A stretch of DNA of 64,000 nucleotides from Lepidurus packardi (taxonomy: Eukaryota > Arthropoda > Branchiopoda > Notostraca > Triopsidae): assembly GCA_023053545.1 (NCBI GenBank), contig JAKZAN010000084.1:62001-126000 (forward strand), given 5' to 3'. Both the position numbers and the translations under genes were made by a program. Position 1 is the first letter of the stretch, and every line of letters starts with the position of its first letter. Shown here one piece after another: positions 1-11,051 of this stretch. The notes under the pieces are model-generated. The model had not been told where the DNA came from. It saw nothing but the letters and a program-made list of their open reading frames with translations, and searched no databases.

Positions 1-1
1 C

Positions 2-1099
2 GGCCATAGTAATTAGATCATGGATTTGCGATGGACTGTAGATTCAAAGTACATCGTGTCGGGAGGCATGGACAAACGAGTCATTGTTTGGGATGTGAAG
101 TTTCAGAGATACAGAGCCATCCTGGAGGACCATGCCAAGTTCATCCAGGGAATCGCAGTCGACCCTAAATTCAAGTACATATTGAGCGAAGGCAACGATA
201 GAATGGTCAAAGTCTGGAAAAACTCAAAGACAAGGAAGATACCCGTCGCATTCTATGGCTTCAAACAGCTGAAGAAGCTCGAGTTCCAACACATGCAGCC
301 AAGCACAGTCGAGGAAGATGAGAACGAAGTCGAGGGCAATCCTGCTTCCTTCAGAATGTTTTTTGATGAGAACGTCTCCACCTTCTTCCGAAGGCCAGAT
401 ATTTCCCCTGATGGCCAACTCTTTTTGTTGCCATCGGGACAATTCCAAACTTCCCCCGAAGTTGCACCTCAGCATTGTGCCTATCTCTATCGCAAGAAAT
501 TCCTAGTGAAGCCTACATTCTACATTCCTACTAAGGGAGAACCAAGCATTTGTGCTCGTTTCTGCGGTAAACTCTTTAAGAAAGACAAACCTGAGACTGG
601 ACTCTTCGAACAACCCTACTATATGGTTTACGCGCTGGCCACTCTGAATACTGTTCTGGTGTACAACACGATGTCTCTGGCTCCACTGTATGGGTGTGGG
701 AACTACCACTTCGCAGCCATCACGGAACTGGCCTGGAAGAACGGTGAATGCCTGGGAGTGTCCAGTTCAGACGGCGCATGTTCCTTCCTGTCCTTCGCAG
801 AGAATGAGTTAGGAACCGAATATGAACGTAAGACTATCCTTAGAAACCAATTACTGTCTTTATATTGATAAATTGTAGCGGTGGAAGAGAAACTCAAGAA
901 TCTACTCAAACGAGAACGTTACGTGAAGCCAGAACCAGTCCCAGTATCTGCGCCTATGGTTGCGACTAACCAGACTTAGAATAATACTAATAATATACCT
1001 TCCAATGCCCCAGAAGTGCGACCTACTGAAGCCCAACAACAGCAAGGCGGCAACCAGAGGAAAAAAATAACACCGACTATGGTTGAGAGGTTTGGATGA
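2..1099 (+). CDS. CHAF1B: CAF-1 p60 / HIR-type WD40 histone chaperone subunit (5' partial)
   Basis: Spliced gene, exons 2-827 and 879-1099, with a 51-nt GT..AG intron and a TGA stop. The frame is already open at the window edge, so the N-terminus lies upstream. The visible 348 residues carry WD40 blades (DSKYIVSGGMDK, WDV, DRMVKVW). A CAF-1 p60-typical segment follows (RRPDISPDGQLFLLPSGQF), then a WD blade near 'LGVSSSDGACSF'. The C-terminus is Q/N-rich, contains an in-frame TAG, and ends in KKITPTMVERFG, like the short basic tail of HIRA/CAF-1 proteins. Family knowledge: CHAF1B and HIRA deposit H3-H4, CHAF1B during DNA replication. I favour CHAF1B over HIRA because of the short length and the RRPD...SPDG block. 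HIR1 remains possible. Confidence 0.75.
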
Positions 1100-1218
1100 T
1101 AAACCAAAATAACTTTATCTTTCTTTTTTTATTGATTAAAGTGAAGAATTTATGATATAAAAATCCATAGTTATGAAATTCCCGAAAATCACTCATATTT
1201 TGGCAAGGACGGTCTATC

Positions 1219-2105
1219 TCAGTCAAACTGGCAAGTCAGAGTCTCACGATTGTAGTCGATGTTGAAGTAACTTAAATGGTCTTCCACGTTCAGGTCTGAA
1301 TTGAACTGGTTCGAACAGGATTTGTCTTCTCCTGAATCGTTGCATACCATGTGTTTCGTGTTCAGCCAGTTGTAAAATACTTCAGTATTCAGGTGTCGGA
1401 ATCCCCATGCCTCGAAAGGCAAATGGGGCACAGGATCCATATGGTGAGTGATTCGGGCCTTAAATTTATCACCATAAATTTGGTTGAACCAGGTCTGGAA
1501 TTTCAAGTCTCCTACCCTCGGAGACCCCAGGGAATAGAACTGATCAACCTTGTAGCCATAGCTGAGAAGATGAGCCACGGCATGGGTTGCTAGAGCTCCA
1601 CCGAGACTGTGCCCTGTGACCAGAATGCTTCTATTTGGGAATTTAGTAGTGTAGTCATGTGCTGCACTTTTGACATATGAGTCAATCTGTGTATATGCTT
1701 TGTAGAATCCGCGATGGACCTCACAGGTATTATTGCACAAAGGGTACTCAGTCTTCAAAAAATCAATGTCAGACATCCAGTTTTTAATATCGAAAGGCAT
1801 AGTACCCCTAAACACGAATACTAGGTGAGGATCAGAGAAGAGAGATATTTACCTATAGCATTCAGGGAGTCATCGACAGCAACATAGCCCACGGTATCGT
1901 TGGTTGCATTCCTGAAGCGATGAACATTGTGCAGGTAAGGGTATTTCTTGCAGGGAGAGCAAGTCCAAGAATCAATGAACTTCTCCCTACAATAGGAAGC
2001 AACAGTAAGCCTAGCAAAGATATGCCCTAAGTCATGGTTGTAGTCCTGAGTATGGACGAGTGCGACGATTGCCAATACAGCACAGAAAATGATAGTATTC
2101 TTCAT
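1219..2105 (-). CDS. Secreted class-3 (fungal-type) triacylglycerol lipase
   Basis: Two exons, 2105-1853 and 1820-1219, joined by a 32-nt intron; 284 residues. The ATG at 2105 begins a clear signal peptide (MKNTIIFCAVLAIVALVHTQ). Splicing restores the lipase-3 signature 'VFVFRGT'. The nucleophile elbow GHSLGG follows, then the catalytic Asp in 'HHMDPVPHLP' and a C-terminal His in 'VEDHLSYF', so the Ser-Asp-His triad is intact. Several Cys pairs suit an extracellular or lysosomal enzyme. Family knowledge: Lipase_3 enzymes hydrolyse acylglycerols, and ciliates have expanded sets of secreted lipases. Substrate cannot be read from sequence. Stop is TGA at 1219-1221. Confidence 0.88.
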
Positions 2106-2329
2106 GATTATGTCTTTGCTAATTGAGTAGCTGATGGAGCAGTTAGAGGCTATCAATGGCTCAAACTATAAGGAAGACAGGAGAAATATAATTTTAAAAG
2201 GGAAGTTTTTTACTGTGTATGTATGTAACCTACAGGATGGCTGACTTCATTCTGACGCGTACATCCCAATAAAGTCATGGTAATAATTATGATTAAGGAT
2301 TAAAAAACCCAATACGATATCAATGTTGG

Positions 2330-2920
2330 TCATGGCTAGATGGAGGTTGTCTTCACTCTTTTCCGGTTGCGCATCTATACCGGTAATTTTTAGTTACCAC
2401 GCTCGTAGAAATCTCGCAGGATCTACTTCGATTCTTCCTATAGGTACCCGCCTAGGGCTTCGTACCTCGTATTCAGTTTTAGCACGCCCCCGCATCCCCC
2501 AAACTTGTCGTTCATCTGCCCATAGTACACCTTCTTGATACCCGCAATGTCTAGAGCTTTGGCACACATGATGCAGGGCTCCACAGTCACGAATAGTATC
2601 ATCTCCTTCACCAAATCTAAGAACCCTTCTCGCTCGAACTCTTTGAGACAGTTGATTTCAGCATGGCTCGTTGCATTCTTGGTGATATTGGTGAGGTTGT
2701 GGGATTCCTTGAGGATAACGAGGGGCAACTCAAACTAGTTGGTGTCTGACGGTTGGTGATGGGTGTTAATACTGGATGAGTAGAACTCAGGCAGGTGTTA
2801 ATATGGGATTGTAAAAATGCCACCGACAGGGACTTCGCTCTTAGGCATTGCCTTTCTGGCAACATCCAATGCTTTTGTCATATAGTACTCGATTTGTTTC
2901 TGAGTTAGTACCACTTCCAT
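2330..2920 (-). CDS. ADAT2: tRNA-specific adenosine deaminase subunit 2 (ADAT2/Tad2-like)
   Basis: Single exon, 196 residues, with several in-frame TAA/TAG codons read as Gln. The N-terminal helix ends in the classic 'KSEVPVGGIF'. The zinc and catalytic motifs are HAE (in TSHAEINCL) and PCxxC (EPCIMCAKAL), followed by 'YYGQMNDKFGGCGGVL'. The C-terminal helix 'SKQILRDFYERGN' is typical of ADAT2. Family knowledge: ADAT2 with ADAT3 deaminates A34 to inosine in the anticodon of several tRNAs. Length matches the family (about 190 residues). The start at 2920 gives the conserved N-terminal helix. The middle loop (TIPYQHLPEFYSSS) is longer than usual and holds two reassigned stop codons. Confidence 0.9.
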
Positions 2921-3034
2921 GTGCTGTATTTTGTGCAGGATCAATCACTATATCCACTCTATACAATCCCAAAAAAGATGCTAATGCAATAACTAACAAT
3001 AAAGATATTGAACTTATTTTTTATTATTTTTCCA

Positions 3035-4028
3035 ATGGATCAAGCACGCAAGTTTACTATCAATAAGTATTTCGAGGTGGATCTCACAACTGTCGATTTG
3101 CAGGATCCCGAATACCTATCCACTCTCGAAAAGCTTCAGAAAAAATAAGGTGCCCTCACGTACTGGTTTCATACAGTCGTTGATGCTCCTCATCTTCGGT
3201 GGCAAGTGTTCCTGACTGCTGACTTGAAACAGATTCTGATTCTCATGTCTCGATCTGGGAGGCAACCTCATTGAGTTCGTCCCGTTTCTGTAGATCTTGC
3301 GACTGCCCAAACTAGACATTTTAAGGTTCGGTGGCTTCGGAAGTACTGATTATCCATTTATTCCGACCCAGGAGGCAACTTCATTAGCGATTTCAGTGTA
3401 CTCCGGAGACTAGACCTGTAGCGCCTATCCGAACTGAACCTAAGTAATCCATTATGTGTAGGGTTTTGATGATCAGGTTCGAACAGAGCTAGAAGCTTGA
3501 ACTGCCTCAAGCATATGACACTGCCCAGCCTCAGAATCTTCATGATCGGTAATTGACAATAATTCTACAAATTGAACTCATATACTATTAGGATTCAACT
3601 TTCTTTCGGACATCGAGTTCCTGAAATCCCTAGAGCTGCCTGAGCTCCAAGAAATATCTTTCTGTACCTTAATACTGTATATTTGATGCTGAGTAGACAA
3701 GAATAGAATTGGGTCCCTGGCACCTTTGTCACGCGTGTGTCTTCCCAAACTCGAGAAGTTTTCCTGTAGTAATATCTACATTCCTGACAAGGCTTTCACC
3801 TACTGTAGCTTAAAATCCTATTTACGACTTCAAGGCGATCTACCAGTTAGCACTGCCGAGTCTGAAGGAATTGAGGATAGACCAACTAAAAATCGAGGTC
3901 CAGGACAGAATTTTGCGTCAGACCAGATACACACCGACCCTTCACTGATATTGGCTGGTAAGTTCGTGTATTCCAAGCAGATATTCCGATCGCTGACTAG
4001 TCATCCCCACCAATATATCACTTTATAA
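3035..4028 (+). CDS. Leucine-rich repeat protein with one short exon per repeat (ends uncertain)
   Basis: Frame-to-frame LRR fragments join cleanly if GT..AG introns are removed at 3199-3261, 3343-3371, 3444-3476, 3549-3591 and 3664-3696. Exons 3372-3443, 3477-3548 and 3592-3663 are each exactly 72 nt (24 codons), all phase 1, and the previous exon is 81 nt. The spliced text repeats the pattern 'LPxLxxLxFGGN', e.g. 'LPKLDILRFGGFG', 'LPSLRIFMIGFN', 'LPELQEISFYKN', 'LPKLEKFSCSN'. The first exon (ATG 3035) leads to 'STLEKLQ', but its junction to the exon at 3177 is out of phase by one. Either another intron or an indel in a run of A is involved. The 3' end after 3957 is unresolved. No function beyond protein binding can be inferred; a decaying gene is possible. 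Confidence 0.5.
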
Positions 4029-4237
4029 CTTATTCTTTTCAAATAACAGATATCTACTTCTGCATATTTAGGTTCGAAACTATTTAAAAATACTTCCAAA
4101 TATTTCCCGATAACTCCATAATTATATTTTATTACACTTTCTTCTATCATCAATTATAATCCCAATAGGACAGAAGGGGGGGGAAAAAATGTGTATATTT
4201 TCTATTCTGTTCTTCTGTATGTATTTGTAACTGCCAA

Positions 4238-5747
4238 TCAACTGTGGTTTCGAGACCCAGACATCCCTGACGACATTATGTAGTTCGGCACATTGGGAAT
4301 GCTCGTAGGGATTTCGTAGTCCGCTGGGCCTGGGATGTAGTTCTTGTTCTACTTGCTCCGTTGTTCTCGGGTGAATGCGAATTTAGGGCCATCCTTCCCA
4401 TCCACGTACGTGTAGTGCCCTGGGCCTGGGGTGTCGTTTCCATTTCCTCCTGAACGCTTTCCGCTTCCGATCTTTGCAGTAGCGGGGCGCTCCTTAACAG
4501 CATTCATTCGGGGATCGTAGGACCCAGGACCGGGAATGTCGTCTCCTCCTCGGTTGTATTTGTGGCCAGAAATAGTGACTCCATTGCCCTGGTTGCCTGA
4601 CCCCTGGACTTCATAGCTGCCAGGCCCGGGAGTAACTTCGCTGTGGTACCCTCCATCACGAGTACTCGTACCGATTTTGGTAGCAGGAGCCTTTTTGTAT
4701 TTGAAGCCTCCTTCGTACTGGCCGGGTCCAGGAGTGCAGGTATCAATCTTATCGTATCGACCAGAAGTGCCAATTTTGATGCCACTAGAAGGTCTTCCCA
4801 ATCCAGGATTTAGATTATACTGGCCAGGACCAGGGGTATCGGAGTTACGGTAGTCGACGTTCTGGCGACTCAGTAGCGTAGCTCCTTTTGAGCTGCCATC
4901 GTCAAGGAAGTGTCGAGACTCGTATTGACCGGCTGAGAGTCGTTAAGTAAAATATGGGTACGTCCTGGAGTAGTGTTATCCTGAAACCTAGATTTCTCAG
5001 AACGCGAGAATCCGTACTTAGGTCCTGCCGAAAAAGGTCGAGCCACTGATGTGTAGGAGCCTGGTCCTGGGTTGGAATCTGGTTCACCAAAGCCTCTTTT
5101 GGCAGTGCCGATCCGAACTGCAGGCTGCTGCTTATGCGATGCCCCGTTGAGGTTGTACTGTCCCGGACCAGGGGTGAGGGCGTTGGCGTTGAGGTCCGAA
5201 GAATACCTGGAGCCAAGGGTGACACCAGGCTTGGATTTGAAGGTAGCACTGACGCAGGGGTTATAACTGCCCGGCCCAGGGAATCTCTCCTGCTCGAGGG
5301 TGCGAGAGGATCCTTTCAAGCCGAAGGTAACTCTAGGGGCGCTCTACGTGTGGGTGACGAATGAAATGAGATAGCGATAAATACATTTCCACGCGGAAGT
5401 TCGTATCTACATAAGTCAGTAACAATAGAATATTGGCAGAGTAAATTAAAGGGCAGGTTGGTACGCTCCAGGGCCTGGTGCATCAGTGCCAGAGTCGCCT
5501 CCTCGTTTGCTGGTTCCGATTCTGAGGACGCCCCAAAAGGGGGGAAGATGTTTAGGTTGTGGGGGTGTACTTGCATCCGTTGGTTAGCTTGGAGTTGTTT
5601 CTATTGAGGGTGTAGGTGCCGGGACCTGGGACTGGAGGATGCTTGGTGTTGTTTTTGCCTAGAGGAGTTGAGAGGGGTGGGGGAGGTACCTGGATAACGC
5701 TGGGCGATGGACCAGGCAGGGGAGCTGTTGAAGGAGAACTTGTGCAT
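4238..5747 (-). CDS. Sperm-tail PG-rich repeat (STPGR/ODF3-like) ciliary protein
   Basis: Five exons (5747-5690, 5658-5571, 5521-5465, 5341-4962, 4932-4238); 425 residues, and the exon sum is divisible by three. Introns are 31, 49, 123 and 29 nt. Each splice restores a repeat, e.g. 'TTPGPGQYE' at 4962/4932 and 'GCKIGTSKR' at 5571/5521; the 123-nt intron is the least certain. At least eight PGPGxY units are present, with IGT/FG spacers such as 'VRIGTAKRG'. It ends 'IPNVPNYIMSSG'. Family knowledge: STPGR proteins (ODF3, STPG1, CIMIP2-like) are microtubule-associated in axonemes and cytoskeletal sheaths. A second STPGR gene lies at 11052-12056. Confidence 0.88.
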
Positions 5748-6119
5748 TAATATGGTTTGATATAAATGTATTAGAGTAGTTACGACTTTAATTTATCAAT
5801 TATGTTATTGGTTTGTTTATTTCTTAGAGTATAGTACTGCTTTAAACAATAGACGGGCAGAAACAGAGAGAATGGGAGAGAAAAGAGTAAAAGGACACAG
5901 CAACATTAAGAGATAAACAGAAGCACACTGCCATGTATATATACATATATAAATATTTTTAAAAACTTCGTCAGACTGATTTCTATAGAAACAGCCACCA
6001 AATACAGAAAATGCTAAAAAGACAAACACACAATGTGTGCATAATATATTTATAAATACCGCAACTCACCCTTCACTAATCACAGTCTCCAGCATTGGTA
6101 CGAGTGGCCTGCGCTTCTC
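5748..6119. other. Intergenic, AT-rich
   Basis: I see no coding segment here. The stretch is AT-rich and includes a TA-alternating tract near 5936-5960. It lies upstream of the STPGR gene and downstream of KTI12. Confidence 0.5.
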
Positions 6120-7021
6120 TCACTTGCGCTTGTCAGCCTCGCCCAGGAAACTCACGAAACAATCCCCGATCTGGCCCAGTGCGATCGGTTTCCCCTTGAT
6201 CACGTTCAAGAACTCGTTCTTTATTTTCTTCAGGCCGATCAGAGACCAGAGAGTGTTCAGAACCAGTTTCTGAGTGCAGCCGGGATGCATTATGGCCATC
6301 CCCGTCCCCCTCTCTGCCTGCTGTTTCGTGATGTCTTCGCAAATGCCCTGCACTCGGGAGTCTAGCACCAACAGGTAGTCTTCGCCCACCTCCTTCTCCT
6401 CAGCCTTGGAGGAGACCGGGTCTTTGGACAGTTTTTTCTGGAAGAGCAATGCATCCACAATCTCATCAACGGGCGTTTCTTCAGTTTCACGGCGCTCAAA
6501 AAGAGGAATGTCCCAGCGGTCTACATTGTGTTTTCACTCATAAAATACGAAAGGCATACTCTTGAGCTGGGGAGTCTCCATTCGTTTGGCATAGTCTTCG
6601 AAGAGCACCTCGTCAAAGTTGTTATTAGAGTTGAGACTGTTGAAGTTGCGTGCAGCCTCCAGGGAGGTGTTGCAGAACACCACACAGTAGTTGTGCTTCA
6701 TTTCTCGGGTGATGCAATACATCTGGTAGCGGTACCCTTTGATGTAGTTCATGGAGTCCACGATCACGATGTTGTTGCCGATGAGGTTCTTCTCAGTCTC
6801 GAACTTGATGATGCCGCGGGTTATTTTCTCCTCCTGCGAATCTGGGGTTGTTGTTGATTGAGATGGGTACTTGCGTATGCCTTTTGCTTGCTCAGTTTGA
6901 GGGATTACTAGTTAATGAGAACCACGGTCTGGTTGTGCTTCTGCTCGAGGGCTGCCTTGATCTCGAGGGCTCTGCGAGTCTTTCCGCTGCCGGGAATCCC
7001 GCACATGATTATGAGAGGCAT
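6120..7021 (-). CDS. KTI12: KTI12-like P-loop protein (Elongator-associated)
   Basis: Three exons (7021-6871, 6841-6560, 6520-6120); 277 residues. The N-terminus holds a Walker A 'GIPGSGKTRRALEI' close to the start, as in Kti12/PSTK kinases. It continues with 'VLINQ', 'SLKLSKQKAYA', 'IVIVDSMNYIKGYRYQMYC' and 'TREMKHNYCVVFC'. The second intron (39 nt, 6521-6559) removes an apparent in-frame TGA and creates the family motif 'NRWDIPLF'. The C-terminal helices (EDITKQQ, MHPGC) fit the family tail. Family knowledge: Kti12 binds Elongator and is needed for wobble-uridine (mcm5U) tRNA modification. With ADAT2 it is one of two wobble-modification genes in the window. Confidence 0.88.
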
Positions 7022-7557
7022 GTATATATAAAAGACTAAAAAAAACTATGTGATTTGTAAAAGAATAGATTAGACGAACTAACTTGAATTTGTGCGAGTA
7101 GGCACTCATTAAAGAATTGGGAACCAAGTCTGATAAATACCCCCCTTTTGGCATGCCTCTATTGACTTTCAAGAACAGAATAGTGTGTACGAATCAAAAG
7201 CAATGAATGGACACAGCAGAGGAGGGGCTGCAATTCAACTCCAACCAAAGATTTAGCCCAATTCATGTGCATTATTGACATCTGAAGACCCACCCCATCC
7301 TGTACAGTTCCAGTACTCTTAATTTATTTGCCTGACACATATACATAGGACAGCTGCCCATAAAACCCAGTAATAGCATTTTAAGAATCATTGCTGAGCT
7401 TATTATCATTTCTTAGTATTGCTTTATTATCATAAAATATATATATCATGGTCCTGCAGTCAGCCAGTGAGTCAGTCGGTTTATCGGCGCCTCAACTGAC
7501 ACTTTTTAACATTAATTAAAAGAACAGAACAATCAACACCCTATAGATATAGCGTCC
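7022..7557. other. Intergenic region between divergent KTI12 and Aurora-like genes
   Basis: Gene-free as far as I can tell. It must contain the promoters of both divergent genes. A run with alternating A/T sits near 7435-7447. An ATG-opened frame at 7203 (about 64 codons) resembles no family and I do not call it. Confidence 0.5.
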
Positions 7558-9874
7558 ATGCATCCCCAGCATAAGTCACTCATCCACTCCCCTTCTGTCA
7601 GCTTCCAGTACTCCCTCAACTCCAACAGGCCCCCCGCTCCTCTCAACCTTTCCCAGCAATAACAAACCTTCGTTATCCCTGAAATCAGGCACATCCATGA
7701 CAGCAAATAAAACATGCCACTCTTCTACGCCAATAACCCTCCCAACAAACAGGGGTTCTCCCAACGCCCCCAGCCTTGTACCACCCGCATCCCTTCGGCT
7801 CTCAAGGATATCATGCAGTCTCCCCTCTCCGGCAACCAGATGCGCGTCATCCACCAAACCCGTAGCCCCCTGCAGCCTTCAGCCCTCCACGCTCCCAACA
7901 TGAATAATCTGGCCCCAGGAAACTCCGCCAAAAAACCTTCAACAGGACAGAACTACCCTAGATTAGACGAGTTGAAGAGGCTCGCCTGTAATAACATGAA
8001 CATATGTTCTAACTCTAAGAACATGGAACTAATCATCCAACAAAAGACGTCTCAACAGTTGTATAAACCAAATCCTCTGGAACAACAGAGAAATGTGCCT
8101 TTCACTATGGCAAACTTCCCCAGGTTCGAGGATTTCCACAATGTCAACAAATCTGCTATTTTACCCAACTCCATGACTAACTCCCTCATCTTACCAAAGA
8201 AAGATCCTCAAATGGCTAACTAGAAGTGTTCAACCTACACTCCCGAAGTCAAGGAGTCATACTTCAATCAGTTGTCTCTCAGATCAAACTAGAGCATCTA
8301 AAGCGACAGTGCCCACCCACAAAATCAAATCAATGACTATTTCACGGGTGGCAGGGGACCAATGGTTGTCGCCAATACTTCAGACTTTGGGTTCAATGTC
8401 AGTGGGTTCGAAGAAAAGACTCTGGGATCTCATGGAAAATCCCAAAAGTAGATCTGCGACAATATCGATCTGGGGTTCAGCATCTTAGCAGAGAAAATGC
8501 GGCAGGTCGAGGAGTAAGTGGATCAGCACTTCGAAAACAGCAAGAGACACCATGCTGCACTCGAGTTCACCAGGAAAGACAGCGGCAGCGATACCCCGCA
8601 GACTGCAGGGAAAGCACTGAAGAAATGTTCATCAGTCATGGTGAATCCCCATGACTTCCAAAAACACTCCTTTACCTATGATAAATAAAATAGTCTGTAT
8701 GGCAAGAAGCCACTTCCCGTGAATGTCGTGGTCCCCAAAAGACTCAACTTCGACGAAATCCGCTACCAAACACAGCCTGTCCCAAGATGTGCCGCACCTT
8801 TCTTGGGTAACATTGAAAATCTAGGACTGGCTTCGGCGATGACGTCGCCTAACAGTAGCGTTGCTCCCACCCAAAGATCTTTAGAGGGGCAAAAAGAAGG
8901 ATCTGTGCAGCTGAGCGACTCTTACAATAGTGTCTTCAAGAAGAAGCAACCCCAACAAACAATACATACTCCCCAAGGCGTAGTTCCAGCAGTTTTGGAA
9001 ACTCCGAGCAAACAGAAACCCCTTCCCCAGAATTTATGTCTGTAAGACTTCGTGAAGGGAAAACTCTTAGGAAAGGGTAAGTTCGGAGAAGTATTCGCAG
9101 TCAGGCACAAAACGTCAGGGTTCACCTGCGCGATGAAGGTAGTTTCGAAAGCAGTTATCAAAGAGGAAAAGATGGAGAACCAGATCATACGGGAACTCAA
9201 AATCTCGACATTCATTTCTCACCCGAATGTGCTCAGCAGCTATGGCTTCTTTGATGATAAAGACAACATCTACATCCTTATGGAACTGTGTACCGGTGGC
9301 AATCTCTATAAAATGCTCCAGAAGCAGCGGAGGTTCGCCGAATAGGATGCAGCGTACATCGTCAAACAGGTCAGTGAAGGCATCCGATACCTGCACTCCC
9401 TTCACGTGCTACATCGAGACTTGAAGCCAGAAAACATCGTCATCTAGAATGTAAACCCATTTAGCTTACTATAAAATTGTGTAGGGCATTGCTAAAATTT
9501 GTGACTTTGGTTGGTCAGTATTCGCTGCAGATGGCATGCGAAGCACCGTCTGCGGCACACCCTTGTATTTGTCTCCCGAAATTGTTAGGGGGGATGAATA
9601 CGACGACAGAACTGATTTGTGGGCTATCGGAATTCTCACCTACGAGTTGCTGTTCGGAAGGATTCCGTTCAGGATCTGGACGGAGGAGCAGCTCAACAAG
9701 ATCGTGAGCGACTAGGTGACCTTCCCGGAGTACGTGGAGGTGTCGGACCATGCAAAAAACCTAATCCTGAGCATCCTGTAAAAAGACCCCAACAAAAGGA
9801 CGTTCATCTAGAATCTAGCAGACCATCCGTTCCTGAGAGGAGTCGACGAGATGAAACAAAATCTCTCATTTTGA
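7558..9874 (+). CDS. Aurora-like serine/threonine kinase with long N-terminal extension
   Basis: Exons 7558-9450 and 9485-9874 with a 34-nt intron; 760 residues. Residues 1-495 are N/Q/S/P-rich with many reassigned TAA/TAG codons and no recognised domain. The kinase domain spans roughly 497-755: '[13 protein letters not shown]', the AMK lysine, '[12 protein letters not shown]', HRDLKPEN, and the Aurora-type 'KICDFGWSV' with '[14 protein letters not shown]' in the activation segment. The C-lobe ends 'HPFLRGV'. Start at 7558 is the first ATG after an in-frame TGA at 7468. Family knowledge: Auroras act in mitosis and in cilium disassembly; their N-termini are usually near 100 residues, so this extension is unusual. 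Aurora is favoured by DFGWS and the TxCGTxxYLxPE segment. Confidence 0.85.
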
Positions 9875-9998
9875 GGAGAAATAAAGAAAACCCGTCTGAT
9901 AATTTCTAGCCATTTCGAATAATAAAAAATATAGAGTTTGTGATAGTTAGTCAGGTAGGTGCCAAGTAGGAAATGTAAGCATTAAATATCAATTAATA

Positions 9999-10888
9999 TC
10001 AAATATCTGTTGTCTCTTTCGGGAGGTGTTATAGCTGCGATACGAATACGCTTTTACTATGCTACGAAGTCAAACGCAGAGCTCTTTGGCCTTCTTATCC
10101 CACTACAGGCATTATGGGAGGCATCGTCACATTTATGCCTGAATAATTAAGATGCCGTCGATTGTGCAGTCTTGGTTGTTCCTGGTGTTTGAGTTCTTCT
10201 ATGATCTTGTGCCTGCGGAATCGACCGGAGGCTATCATATTGGAGAGCCTCAGATTCTCGATTTCGGAAAATTGTTGGTATTTACTATATATTTTCTCAG
10301 GAAGCTTCACCCGTAGGATGTTGGACTTACAGCCACGACAGTCCAGCACTAGGTTGTAACCATCGATCATCATAGACAGTGGTTTTTTGCAACATACACT
10401 GGCAGGCACCTTTCTCATGTCTATATAGGTTAATTAACAGACGTGTAGTTACTTGACAGAAAGATCCACAGCCTGTTGGTCACTTTGCCCTACACCACTA
10501 TCATACAATTGGTGTAGAATTCGATATCACTGAATAACCGACCCAAGAGAGTCAATATTTTGCCGTACTCGACTGTATTACACAGAATTGGTTTGACTGT
10601 TTCTTGGAGTGCTTCTAGGTTATCAGGCAACCAGTTAGTTGACAGTTTCTTTATTTAGGTCAGTTCGCATTGGGTTGAAAGAATGTTCTTGACCTACTTT
10701 TCATCGGTCCATAGCCGAAGGGAACATGAGCTATTTTTCCTTCGGGGAGACTTGTGGATAGATTTATGAATATCAGCCAAGAGCGGGGGAAGGAGACTGG
10801 TGGGTCGGGAGTGCCAAGAGGATGATGGTTATGGTTTGCGGATGATCGGCGAAGAGACGTTTGTGGCTTCGGTGACGAGTGGCTTCAT
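9999..10888 (-). CDS. Orphan protein, no recognised domain
   Basis: Two exons (10888-10453, 10420-9999) with a 32-nt intron 'GTAACT...TATATAG'; 285 residues. The exon sum is a multiple of three and in-frame TAA/TAG codons occur. The N-terminal 55 residues are S/P/R-rich. A mixed helical body follows (TQCELTQIKKLS, ETVKPILCNTVEYGKILTL). Then comes a Cys-containing stretch, 'VPASVCCKKPL...LDCRGCKSN', which could bind a metal or be structural. The tail is basic and Q-rich (RFRRHKIIEELKHQ). I recognise no family. Coding is inferred from the long TGA-free frame, its continuity across the intron and sensible composition. Confidence 0.5.
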
Positions 10889-11051
10889 CTATATTGGCAC
10901 ACTTTCACAAATTTATATTACTAAAAATTACTTCTTTATCAACTTTGTATATTTTGGTATTGCTGGATAGCTTACTGAGTAAACGAGTAAAGGAAAATGA
11001 AAAGTAATCTAATGGTTAGGCTAAAAAAATGTATTGGTGGAGGGGCCGGAG

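Noticed and set aside
3035..4028. LRR region as a plain pseudogene
   Set aside because: Regular short introns restore a continuous repeat pattern; only the first junction and the 3' end remain unexplained.
4900..5580. Frameshifts in the STPGR gene, suggesting a pseudogene
   Set aside because: All frame changes disappear with introns at 4933-4961, 5342-5464, 5522-5570 and 5659-5689, each restoring repeat motifs.
6534..6536. In-frame TGA in KTI12, suggesting UGA readthrough or a second reassigned codon
   Set aside because: A 39-nt GT..AG intron (6521-6559) removes it and creates the conserved NRWDIPLF motif.
7203..7400. 64-codon ORF between KTI12 and the Aurora-like gene
   Set aside because: Length is easily reached by chance with one stop codon and the peptide shows no domain or bias.
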